Of a stretch of DNA of 64,000 nucleotides, positions 45,633 to 53,529 are shown piece by piece (the first letter of the stretch is position 1; each line of letters starts with the position of its first letter). The notes beneath the pieces were generated by a model. It ran no database searches and was not told where the DNA came from. It saw nothing but the letters and a program-made list of their open reading frames with translations. The position numbers were made by a program, and so were the translations under genes. Origin of the DNA: CAXBES01 sp963974915 (GTDB lineage: Bacteria > Bacteroidota > Bacteroidia > Flavobacteriales > Flavobacteriaceae); assembly GCA_963974915.1 (NCBI GenBank), contig CAXBES010000009.1:1-64000 (forward strand). Direction: 5' to 3'.

Positions 45633-48326
45633 TTACATTTTGAATCTTGAGACCAGAAAAATGCTAATGCCCAACAAGATTAGGAACAATATTATGGAAG
45701 AATGATTCATTATACCGGCGAAATTAATTGGTGTTTCATTACCAGTTAGAATTAGTGGTGCCCAGTAATATGGAGAAGTTTCGGAAAGTGAATGATTTGA
45801 AAGATATTTTAGTTTAGCTGAGCGTAATGCTTCAGATCTTGACATACCTTTGCTTAAATTTTGGTAAAAAGTAGTAAGTATTTCCGAAGTGCTGGAATCG
45901 TTCACACTCCATAAGGTAGAAACAACCGAATTGGCGCCGGAATAGAAAAATCCCCGTGTCAAACTTAACGTGCCTTCGCCAACAGCATATTCACCTAGTG
46001 AGGTATTGCAGGCGCTCAGAACAATGAGTTCGGCATTATTTTGCACGGTGTATAGCTCGTTTAAGTTTAATTTATTATCGCTAAAAGCGATCCATGGAGA
46101 TGTGCCAATATCGGCGTGAGTGGCTAAATGGATTATTTTATAATCTTTAGAGTTTTTTAAGAATAATTCTTTAGTGGCTTGTTTATTGGTAAAGGTTTCG
46201 CCGTTTATTAGTTGTTGAATATTGCTAATTTCCTTGACCGTGTTTGGGAGGGGCTCTAAATCTTCATCTTGAAAATTTACTGGAGCAAATCCGATGAATG
46301 CTTTAGCAGTCTTTCGAAAGATACTAGCGTTTTGAAATAAAAACGAAAGTGAATAGGCATAATGGATCTTATGCTGTAAAATTAGGTACTCATCCAAGTT
46401 CTCTTGAGAGATCAAAGCTTCAAAAGGAATTCCTTGTAATACATTGTCTGGTATAATCAATAAATCCTTGTCGGCAATTAGGCGTTTAATTTTTTCAGAA
46501 GGAAATAAAAGATTGTGTAATTGGTAAGAAATATTACGAAAGTTTGTTTGCTGTGATTGGGTTTCAAAGGGAGAGGAAATACTTTTCCGGAATTCTTTTA
46601 TTAAATTCTGAAGGCGGACAATATCTTCTATAGGCTCTATAATAATTTTGTTCTTGGTAATGAAAATACCGAATGCAATATCTAAAAATTCATCGGTTGA
46701 GTCCCAAACGAAAGACACAGCAACTGTATTCTTTTTAAGTTTTTGTTGAACCGTAAAAAGTGATAACAGGGTAGAATGATCACTATTCGTAAAGTATCTT
46801 GGATAAATATTCTTTACTGAATCCTGAAACTCCTCAAGACGCTGCTTAGTCTCAAACAGTTCTTCAGAAAACGATGTTGAAGATGATTCATGATGTTCTA
46901 AGCTTATTATTCTTTTCTTCAATTCAATTTCCTTATTTCGAATATCCTTGGGCAGCTGGGCTCTTTCAGAATTTAAAAGAATGGCTTCAGTTAAAAGTAA
47001 TGCTTTATTTTTCTCATTAAAAAAGAAAGCCTTATCGTGTTTATTTAAATGAATCGCGCAATAGATCATTTTAGAGTAAAGCGATGAAGCTTGCTCTCTC
47101 CAGTGAAGCTTCGATTTTTGTTCGTCACTTTCAAGTTGTAAAAGGTCAATTACTTGATCGGCCACAAGTAAATTAGTGTAAGCTTTATTAATTCCTTCAA
47201 TGTTACCATCAGCTTCGTATAACTTAATATATGCTGTAGCCTCCAGATTAAAAGCTCTGAGAACTGAAAATTTATCTGAAAACTTTGAGATTATCTTGAA
47301 ATTGGGAGGAGAATTGGGTGCTAAATTTGAACCTGCAATTTTTTGTAAAGTTTGTTGTGTCTCAATTAGCGCTTTCCCCCATTGTTGATTACGTAAATAA
47401 TGGTGTGCTAAATTGTTATATGTTCTTATTATTTTGTCTTCTTCATTCTGAATTGAAATGGCCTTTTGAAGATATATAACGGCACTATCATTTTTTACAA
47501 GTGAGTATAAATTTCCGAGGTTTCCGTATGAAATAGCCATGTTGGCGGAGTCATTGTTTTCTATTGCCTTTTGAAGAAATTGTAATTGGTAATATTTTGA
47601 TTTTTCGAAATCAAATGTCTCATCATTATTGTAATAGGATGCCAGGCTGTTATATAATGCATAGTGGTCACGAACAGATATTTGTACATGCTTACTTAAA
47701 TATAGAATTTCTTCTAAAAGTTCACTTTTTTGTTCAAGACTCTCTTTGGTGTTAATTTGTTCGTATCTGTTTGTGAGATCCAGAGCTCGGCGTATATATA
47801 ACCTTTGCTTACCAGATTTTTTGATACTAACAAGTGCAATTTTAAAGTGGTCTATCGCTTTATAGTAATCACCCAGCGCAAAGTAACAGTTTCCTATTTC
47901 AAAGAGTGAAGTGCCAGTGACTTCATCGTTATAATTTAAGGCAATTATTTTTTCGTGTACACTTTTAGAAGCTTCATAATTAGAGTTTTTAAAATAGAAC
48001 CGACCAAGATTGTAAAGGGCTTGGACATATGCTTCGTTTAAAAGATCATTCTTCTCATAAACCTTAATTTCCTGGATCCCATATTTTATAGCAGTTTGAT
48101 ACTCCCCTTTTTTGTATGAACTAACAGCATAATCATGTATAATCTGAATAACTTCTTCTTCGGAAGTATCACTTAAGGCGATAGCTATGATACTATCTAC
48201 TACTTGGCTAGGTAAATTATCATTATATTTTTTCGTGAGTTTTTGATAATCTGAAAAAAAAACTTGGCTATGCACTACTTCCGAAAACTGAAGAATACAC
48301 AGCCAAATAATTATGTTCCGAATCAT
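45633..48326 (-). CDS. Periplasmic TPR-CHAT protease with C-terminal membrane anchor
   Basis: 897-residue protein. A signal peptide (IRNIIIWLCILQFSEVVHSQ) leads into a long tetratricopeptide array (about 45-400: ALYNLGRFYFKNSNYEASKS, NCYFALGDYYKAIDHFKIAL, AHHYLRNQQWGKALIETQQT), a helical linker and a C-terminal CHAT domain. The CHAT dyad is intact: His737 in HLATHADIG and Cys773 in LSACNTSLG, followed by GEGTLSLTRGFFYSGANSVV. A single helix at about 872-894 ends RFKM and should anchor it. The predicted topology puts the protease in the periplasm. The ATG at 48326 follows the stop of a lipoprotein gene by 2 bases; an earlier one (48344) overlaps that gene. CHAT domains are caspase-related and several are proteases; the target is unknown. 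Confidence 0.86.
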   Translation of the reverse strand: MIRNIIIWLCILQFSEVVHSQVFFSDYQKLTKKYNDNLPSQVVDSIIAIALSDTSEEEVIQIIHDYAVSSYKKGEYQTAIKYGIQEIKVYEKNDLLNEAYVQALYNLGRFYFKNSNYEASKSVHEKIIALNYNDEVTGTSLFEIGNCYFALGDYYKAIDHFKIALVSIKKSGKQRLYIRRALDLTNRYEQINTKESLEQKSELLEEILYLSKHVQISVRDHYALYNSLASYYNNDETFDFEKSKYYQLQFLQKAIENNDSANMAISYGNLGNLYSLVKNDSAVIYLQKAISIQNEEDKIIRTYNNLAHHYLRNQQWGKALIETQQTLQKIAGSNLAPNSPPNFKIISKFSDKFSVLRAFNLEATAYIKLYEADGNIEGINKAYTNLLVADQVIDLLQLESDEQKSKLHWREQASSLYSKMIYCAIHLNKHDKAFFFNEKNKALLLTEAILLNSERAQLPKDIRNKEIELKKRIISLEHHESSSTSFSEELFETKQRLEEFQDSVKNIYPRYFTNSDHSTLLSLFTVQQKLKKNTVAVSFVWDSTDEFLDIAFGIFITKNKIIIEPIEDIVRLQNLIKEFRKSISSPFETQSQQTNFRNISYQLHNLLFPSEKIKRLIADKDLLIIPDNVLQGIPFEALISQENLDEYLILQHKIHYAYSLSFLFQNASIFRKTAKAFIGFAPVNFQDEDLEPLPNTVKEISNIQQLINGETFTNKQATKELFLKNSKDYKIIHLATHADIGTSPWIAFSDNKLNLNELYTVQNNAELIVLSACNTSLGEYAVGEGTLSLTRGFFYSGANSVVSTLWSVNDSSTSEILTTFYQNLSKGMSRSEALRSAKLKYLSNHSLSETSPYYWAPLILTGNETPINFAGIMNHSSIILFLILLGISIFLVSRFKM

Positions 48327-48328
48327 TC

Positions 48329-48709
48329 TTAAAGATCCTCGCAAGTTAGTTCAACAAATACTCTTTCTACTTCATCATCGGTATCAACAGGAGTGTCACT
48401 GTCGCGGCTACATGCTCCGTTCGGACAATTTATATCCCATGTTTCATATTTTATATCATCACATATTAGAAAACGTATTAGGACTTTATTTTTTTTATAC
48501 TTGTTACGAATTTCTTCTTTTCTATTTTCAGAAACACTACTATTCCAGACAATTAAAACTTCAGCTTCAAAATATTCCGGGCCTCGCTGGTCTGTTTTAA
48601 TCTCTGTGGTCAATTCATAATCTTCATCGGGTATAACTTCCTGATCGGTTGTACATGCCGTAAAAAAAATAATAAGTACCAGGATTGAGCAAAATCTATT
48701 GTTTTTCAT
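48329..48709 (-). CDS. Small Cys-containing lipoprotein resembling a protease propeptide
   Basis: 126-residue lipoprotein with lipobox FFTAC (Cys19). The stretch 48-71 (AEVLIVWNSSVSENRKEEIR) recalls the first strand and helix of the fervidolysin/subtilisin-type N-terminal prodomain, and ETWDI (89-93) matches the closing L-x-x-W-x-I pattern of that domain. Extra Cys at 83, 95, 100 and 123 may form disulfides outside the cell. It is encoded just before the CHAT protease gene with a 2-base gap, so the two are cotranslated. A role as chaperone or inhibitor of that protease is inference. No known family was assigned. Confidence 0.7.
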   Translation of the reverse strand: MKNNRFCSILVLIIFFTACTTDQEVIPDEDYELTTEIKTDQRGPEYFEAEVLIVWNSSVSENRKEEIRNKYKKNKVLIRFLICDDIKYETWDINCPNGACSRDSDTPVDTDDEVERVFVELTCEDL

Positions 48710-48731
48710 GTCTAATTCTTAATGGTTATAT

Positions 48732-48788
48732 GTAACTGTTCAGAAATTTTAAAAAAGTTACCCAACCGAATATAAAAGTTTATTTTTG
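48732..48788. promoter_or_regulatory. Divergent promoter region of the CHAT/sigma locus
   Basis: GTAACT (48732-48737) and AGTTAC (48756-48761) form inverted 6-bp arms 18 bases apart, so each strand carries GTAACT. Either could be an ECF-type -35 box for the divergent operons. TATTTTTG (48781-48788) is a separate TAnnTTTG box 23 bases before the sigma gene ATG at 48812. All are pattern matches. Confidence 0.35.
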
Positions 48789-48811
48789 TTTCAGCAATTA
48801 TATCTTAATTT

Positions 48812-49375
48812 ATGGAAAATAATCTCAGATTTCTTTACGCCTTGGTAAAAGGAGATTCTTCCGAGATAAAAATAATTTATAAGAAATGTTTTCCAATGGT
48901 GAGAAAGTTTATTCTTCAGAATAAAGGGAATAAACAAGATGCTGAAGATATTTTCCAAATGGCATTACTGCAACTCGCTGTTCGTTATAAAAAAGAAAAG
49001 TTTACAATTCATTCTAGTTTTGAAGCTTATTTGTTCACAGTTTGTAAAAATTTGTGGCGAAGAGAGTTAAATAAATCTAAGAATGAGGTAACAAAAGATG
49101 ACATTACTGAACAAGTAAATGAAACTACCGAGATGGCTTTGGCACTTTTAGAACAAAAAAGGTGGGAACTTTTCAATGAAACGCTCAACTCTATATCTGA
49201 GAATTGTCGATTAGTACTTCAAATGTTTTTTGCTAAACTACCCTATTCTGAAATAATTGAGAGACTAAATTATTCATCAGAGTTAGTAGCCAGACAAAGA
49301 GTTTTTAAGTGTAAGAAAAAGCTAAAAGAAAGAATAATAGCAGATGAGCGTTACGAAATGTTAAAAGATTTATGA
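48812..49375 (+). CDS. ECF-type sigma factor of the CHAT locus
   Basis: 187-residue sigma-70 family protein with regions 2 and 4 only. Region 2 has KQDAEDIFQMALLQLAVRYK and SFEAYLFTVCKNLWRRELNK; region 4 has NCRLVLQMFFAKLPYSEIIE followed by LNYSSELVARQRVFKCKKKL, a helix-turn-helix. It is divergent from the lipoprotein/CHAT operon by about 100 bases. Its stop overlaps the start of the next gene by 4 bases, which is the usual place for a cognate regulator. It may control the divergent operon and itself. Confidence 0.88.
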   Translation: MENNLRFLYALVKGDSSEIKIIYKKCFPMVRKFILQNKGNKQDAEDIFQMALLQLAVRYKKEKFTIHSSFEAYLFTVCKNLWRRELNKSKNEVTKDDITEQVNETTEMALALLEQKRWELFNETLNSISENCRLVLQMFFAKLPYSEIIERLNYSSELVARQRVFKCKKKLKERIIADERYEMLKDL

Positions 49376-50169
49376 AAAACGACGACGAAAATAGTATTGA
49401 AGCATATCTTAGAGGGGAACTCTCCGATAAAGAAATCCTTGAATTTGAAATGCGTGTAACAAAAGACGATGTATTCAAGGAAAAATATCATCGCGAGAAA
49501 ATGTTATTTGAGTCACTAAATCCAACTAAATGGTCATTTGCCACGAACCCAGCAAGTGACGTAGTTATAGAATATGAAGAGATATTTAAAAGTGAGGATA
49601 TAGCGAATTTAAAGGATGCCATTGATGAAGGAGCATATACCTTCGAACGCGACACAAATTCTAGGAGTGATATGTACAAATATATCGCCGTTGCGGCAAT
49701 GATTGCTGTTATCGTAGCTGTAGGGTCTCTATTTTTCTTAAATACCACGATGGAGTCATTGTATGTGCAAAATTTCGATTTAGATGAATTACCAGATCTG
49801 GTAAGTAGAAGTGAAGATAATTCCTCCAACCTAGTAAAGGCTCAACAGCTTTTTGAGAATAAGAAATATGAGAATGTAGAGGCTATCCTTAGTGCATCTA
49901 GTGACTTTGATTCCGGTTATACAGGTCCAAAACTTCTATATTTGGGAGTTTCTCAAATGGAACTGGGAAAATTTGACGAAGCCGAAAAATCTTTCGATAG
50001 GTTAATTAATAGTGATTTATTGGATGCTTCAAAGGGTTTTTGGTACAAAGCATTACTCTATTTAAAAATGGAAGACCGGGAAAAAGCTGTAAAATTGCTA
50101 AAGAAAATTGAAACGGAAAGGTTATTCAATCATGAAAAGGCTGGTAAAATTATAAAGAAGTTAGAGTAA
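49372..50169 (+). CDS. Membrane TPR protein, anti-sigma candidate
   Basis: 265-residue single-pass membrane protein. The N-terminal region (1-100) is hydrophilic and opens IEAYLRGELSDKEILEFEMR, like the cytoplasmic end of membrane anti-sigma factors, but lacks the zinc-binding His/Cys. A transmembrane helix lies at about 103-123. The C-terminal part (about 150-262) has TPR-like units (AQQLFENKKYENVEAILSAS, YLGVSQMELGKFDEAEKSFD) predicted to be in the periplasm. It is translationally coupled to the sigma factor gene (ATG within its last codons). An anti-sigma role is inferred. Confidence 0.75.
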   Translation: MKNDDENSIEAYLRGELSDKEILEFEMRVTKDDVFKEKYHREKMLFESLNPTKWSFATNPASDVVIEYEEIFKSEDIANLKDAIDEGAYTFERDTNSRSDMYKYIAVAAMIAVIVAVGSLFFLNTTMESLYVQNFDLDELPDLVSRSEDNSSNLVKAQQLFENKKYENVEAILSASSDFDSGYTGPKLLYLGVSQMELGKFDEAEKSFDRLINSDLLDASKGFWYKALLYLKMEDREKAVKLLKKIETERLFNHEKAGKIIKKLE

Positions 50170-50180
50170 GGTTCATTAGA

Positions 50181-50210
50181 TTGAAGTGATTCAAAAATTT
50201 CTTACCTTTA
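50181..50210 (+). promoter_or_regulatory. Promoter for radC
   Basis: TTG (50181-50183), a 19-base spacer and TACCTTTA (50203-50210) match the Bacteroidota promoter except for the last base of the -7 box. Transcription would start near 50216, 40 bases before the radC ATG. Confidence 0.5.
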
Positions 50211-50255
50211 GATTGTACACATGAAAATTCAACTCCCCTTCAACCGAATTTTTAC

Positions 50256-50954
50256 ATGTCTGATGAAAACCAATACTTTTCTATTAAAAGCTGGAATGAA
50301 AATGACCGACCGCGAGAGAAGCTCTTGCTTAAGGGTCGAATTGCTTTAAGCGACGCCGAATTAATAGCGATACTAATTGGTTCGGGGAGTCGTAATGAAA
50401 GTGCCGTCTCATTAAGCAAGCGCATATTGTCTTCCGTAGAAAACAATTTACAAGAATTAGGAAGGTTGTCTATACTCGACCTAAAGATGTTTAAAGGAAT
50501 AGGGGAGGCCAAAGCAGTTTCGATTGTAGCTGCCCTGGAATTAGGACGTAGACGTAGGAGCGAAGAATATGTTCACAAGCCAAAAATTTCTTCCAGCACA
50601 ATAGTCTTCGAGTTAATGCAACCCATCTTAGGCGAATTACCCCATGAAGAATTTTGGGTGATCTATTTAAATAACTCTAATAAAGTCTTGCAAAAAATAC
50701 AATTGAGTAAAGGAGGAATTACCGGCACATTGGTAGATATCAGGCTGGCAATGAAACACGCTCTGCAGTTAGGTGCAGTAGCTCTTATCCTGGCACATAA
50801 TCATCCATCAGGATCGCTAAGGCCCAGTGAAGCCGATAAAAAACTGACGAACAAATTAAAAGTTGCGGGAGAAAATCTCGACATAAAGGTACTGGATCAT
50901 TTAATAATTACCGAAAAAGCGTACTTTAGCTTTGCCGATGAAAACTTGATGTAG
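50256..50954 (+). CDS. radC: RadC family JAB domain protein
   Basis: 232-residue protein of the RadC/YicR group. An N-terminal helix-hairpin-helix-like segment (about 62-100, FKGIGEAKAVSI) is followed by an MPN/JAB metal domain with HNHPSG at 181-186 and Asp194, the zinc ligands. It was once called a DNA repair protein, but its biochemical role is unproven. It is followed by the deacetylase-like gene after 5 bases. Confidence 0.93.
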   Translation: MSDENQYFSIKSWNENDRPREKLLLKGRIALSDAELIAILIGSGSRNESAVSLSKRILSSVENNLQELGRLSILDLKMFKGIGEAKAVSIVAALELGRRRRSEEYVHKPKISSSTIVFELMQPILGELPHEEFWVIYLNNSNKVLQKIQLSKGGITGTLVDIRLAMKHALQLGAVALILAHNHPSGSLRPSEADKKLTNKLKVAGENLDIKVLDHLIITEKAYFSFADENLM

Positions 50955-50959
50955 CCTCC

Positions 50960-52252
50960 ATGTTATTAGTATATACTCAAAAATTAACTCCCAGAATTAC
51001 GTACATTTTTAAGCACATCTGTACTCGAATATTGGGTGTGGAAGTTCAGTTTACTTCGGTTATAGAAGAATTAATTTCACATGAGGGTCCAAAGTTAAGT
51101 TACGGAAAACAGCCAATGGGTAACGAACTTTTTATACAGAGTCATGGTTTGCTTACACAGCAGGGTTTCGAAAGCGTCGATATTATCGTTAAAGATTGGG
51201 AAACGACGAAATGTTTTTTCTCAGTAAGCGATAAAAGTGCTCTACCATTTGATATATTCTCGGCCAGCTTTTATTTGCTAACCAGATATGAGGAATATCT
51301 TCCACATGTTAAAGATGAAATGGGGAGATTCACAGCAACCGAATCCCTGGCGTTCAACGAAGGCTTTCTACAGCAACCGGTAGTGGATATTTGGGCTTAC
51401 AAGTTTAAAACCTTACTGCAAGGATATTTCCCCGATCAACTCTTTCCTAAAAAAGAACTCACAATTCATAATATAGTTGAAGCTAAAAAGCCATTTGCAT
51501 ATATTCAAAGAGGTTTTTTTAGGTCTTTAATAAGTTATTCGAAAGACATATTAAAACTCCGTTTAAGAAATGTGATGAATCGAACTCAGGCAATGCTTGG
51601 AGTGCGGAGAGATCCCTTTGATACCTTTAAATGGATCATGAATGTTTCAAAAAAGAGTAAAGCACAGCTTACTATGTTCTTTATGTTAGGCGAAGCCTTA
51701 CTTTTTGAAGAAAGTTTGAACACAAAAAGACTAAGGTTTAGAATGTTGGTGAAATTTATTGCAGATTATAAGGAGGTCGGACTTATATTTTCGTACAAGG
51801 CGCTTCAGGATTATGAAATATTGAAGAATGAAAAGTTGAGGATGGAAGATATCACAAACAGAACATTGCGTAGCTCGATAAATGCTCAATATCTCGTCAA
51901 TTTACCCGAAATTTATCGGAACCTTGTGGAGCTTGAGGTGGAAAAAGATTTTACAATGATGTACGAAAATGAAGTAGGATTTAGGGCGAGTACCTGCACC
52001 CCGTATCTCTTTTACGATCTGGATTATGAGATCAAAACGCCGCTAATTATTCATCCCATAGCTATTAATACCACTGCATTCTTTAAAAAGTATCCATCGG
52101 AGATCAATAAAACCGTAAATGCAATCTTTACTTCAGTAGAAAAGGTAAATGGAACTTTCTCTATGCTTTTTTCTAATAGAGATTTTTCTTCTTCGGAAAG
52201 AAATAAAATATGGCGTACCATATTTTCAGAAAAATTACAAAAATATGAATAG
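50960..52252 (+). CDS. Polysaccharide deacetylase-like protein, probably inactive
   Basis: 430-residue protein matching the large Bacteroidota polysaccharide-deacetylase family with an N-terminal DUF7033-type region (ITYIFKHICTRILGVEVQFT; FDIFSASFYLLTRYEEYLPH). The family tail EVGFRASTCTPYLFYDLDYE is well kept. The usual Asp-containing motif before the YAY/GFFR block reads HNIVEAKKPFAY (170-181), and the usual His-Pro-Ser motif reads GLIFSYKAL (274-282), so the metal ligands seem lost. The gene overlaps the next one by 8 bases. Confidence 0.7.
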   Translation: MLLVYTQKLTPRITYIFKHICTRILGVEVQFTSVIEELISHEGPKLSYGKQPMGNELFIQSHGLLTQQGFESVDIIVKDWETTKCFFSVSDKSALPFDIFSASFYLLTRYEEYLPHVKDEMGRFTATESLAFNEGFLQQPVVDIWAYKFKTLLQGYFPDQLFPKKELTIHNIVEAKKPFAYIQRGFFRSLISYSKDILKLRLRNVMNRTQAMLGVRRDPFDTFKWIMNVSKKSKAQLTMFFMLGEALLFEESLNTKRLRFRMLVKFIADYKEVGLIFSYKALQDYEILKNEKLRMEDITNRTLRSSINAQYLVNLPEIYRNLVELEVEKDFTMMYENEVGFRASTCTPYLFYDLDYEIKTPLIIHPIAINTTAFFKKYPSEINKTVNAIFTSVEKVNGTFSMLFSNRDFSSSERNKIWRTIFSEKLQKYE

Positions 52253-52934
52253 GGAGACTATCACCGATATCTTTTTCGACCTTGATCACACCCTGTGGGA
52301 CTTCGACAGGAATTCTTTATTGGCGTTTGAAAGAGTTTTTAAAAATCATAAAGTGGAACTGGAACTCGAAAGTTTTATGAAAGTTTACGAACCCATAAAT
52401 TTTGAATATTGGAAACATTTTCGAGAAGAAAGAGTATCTAAACAAGAACTTAGACGAGGGAGGTTAATAGATACTTTTAAGGCTTTCGAGAGATCCTATC
52501 CCATCGAGATCATAGATGAAATTGCCACATCGTATATCGATGAACTGCCAGTTGATAATCACTTGTTTGATGGTACGGTCGAGCTCCTTGAATATCTCCA
52601 TAAAAAATATTCACTTCATATTATTACTAATGGTTTTGAAGAAGTGCAGCATTTGAAACTTAGAAATAGCGGCATCAATACTTTCTTTAAAACAGTTACT
52701 ACTTCGGAAGAAGCTGGGGTAAAAAAGCCTAATCCTGTTATATTTAAAACCGCCTTAAGTAAGGCCATGATCGAACCTCATAAAAGCTTTATGATAGGAG
52801 ATACCTTTGAAGCTGATATTTTAGGTGCAGAAGCCGTGGGAATGCATACCCTCTTTTATAATTATAGAAAAGAAATCCTTCCCGAAAAATATCTGATTGT
52901 AAACGAGCTTTCCGAAATAAAAAAGTTTTTATAG
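52245..52934 (+). CDS. YjjG-type HAD-family nucleotidase
   Basis: 229-residue HAD phosphatase. Motif I FFDLDHTLWDFD starts at residue 10 (nucleophile Asp12, Asp14), TNGFEEVQ is motif II, GVKKPNP is motif III with its Lys, and IGDTFEADILGA is motif IV. Members of this group act as pyrimidine 5'-nucleotidases that clear non-canonical nucleotides. The ATG at 52245 overlaps the previous gene by 8 bases; an upstream start at 52149 lies within that gene and is rejected. Confidence 0.88.
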   Translation: MNRETITDIFFDLDHTLWDFDRNSLLAFERVFKNHKVELELESFMKVYEPINFEYWKHFREERVSKQELRRGRLIDTFKAFERSYPIEIIDEIATSYIDELPVDNHLFDGTVELLEYLHKKYSLHIITNGFEEVQHLKLRNSGINTFFKTVTTSEEAGVKKPNPVIFKTALSKAMIEPHKSFMIGDTFEADILGAEAVGMHTLFYNYRKEILPEKYLIVNELSEIKKFL

Positions 52935-52982
52935 TAATAATACTTAGTATTAGTTCGTTAGTTTATTAATTGATCCCCAATC

Positions 52983-53525
52983 ATGAAAAAAAACCTAACA
53001 TATTTATTTGTCTTAAGCTTTGTGAGCGTCCTGTTCTCGGCCTGCGTGAAAGATACAGATTTCGATCAGGCAGACGATATTTTACTAACTCCTGTCGTTG
53101 AACTGGATCTCATCTACTTTAATCTTGAAGCAGGCGACTTTTTCGATGTGAACACATCTAACCCGGTTTTAACAGTAAGAGATACTACAGATCTGCGTTT
53201 TTTAAACGACGGCATAAGTAATGATATCGTTAGAGCCGAATTCCTTTTTAATTTTACAAATAGTATTCCCAGAAATTTTGATGTGCATTTTCAATTTTTA
53301 GGGGAGCAAAACGATACAACTTATGTTACCCAAACATCGGTGATTGAAGGCACAACCCAGGATCCCGTAATTACTCAATTTATTCACAACGTTGAAGGAG
53401 AAGCAATCTCTCAACTTACACAGGCTTCTAAAGTAGTGGTATCTGTGACAATTCCTTCTTCTAATGCTAATCTGGAAGGAGAACTAAACCTACAATCCAA
53501 AACCACTTACTATTTAGAATTTTAA
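52983..53525 (+). CDS. Lipoprotein of unknown function
   Basis: 180-residue lipoprotein with lipobox VLFSAC (Cys21). The mature region is beta-rich, with strands such as RAEFLFNFTNSIPRNFDVHF and KVVVSVTIPSSNANLEGELN. No family motif is recognised. The DUF5723 gene starts 4 bases after its stop and a third envelope gene follows with a 4-base overlap, so the three are one unit, probably acting together at the envelope. Confidence 0.7.
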   Translation: MKKNLTYLFVLSFVSVLFSACVKDTDFDQADDILLTPVVELDLIYFNLEAGDFFDVNTSNPVLTVRDTTDLRFLNDGISNDIVRAEFLFNFTNSIPRNFDVHFQFLGEQNDTTYVTQTSVIEGTTQDPVITQFIHNVEGEAISQLTQASKVVVSVTIPSSNANLEGELNLQSKTTYYLEF

Positions 53526-53529
53526 TACT

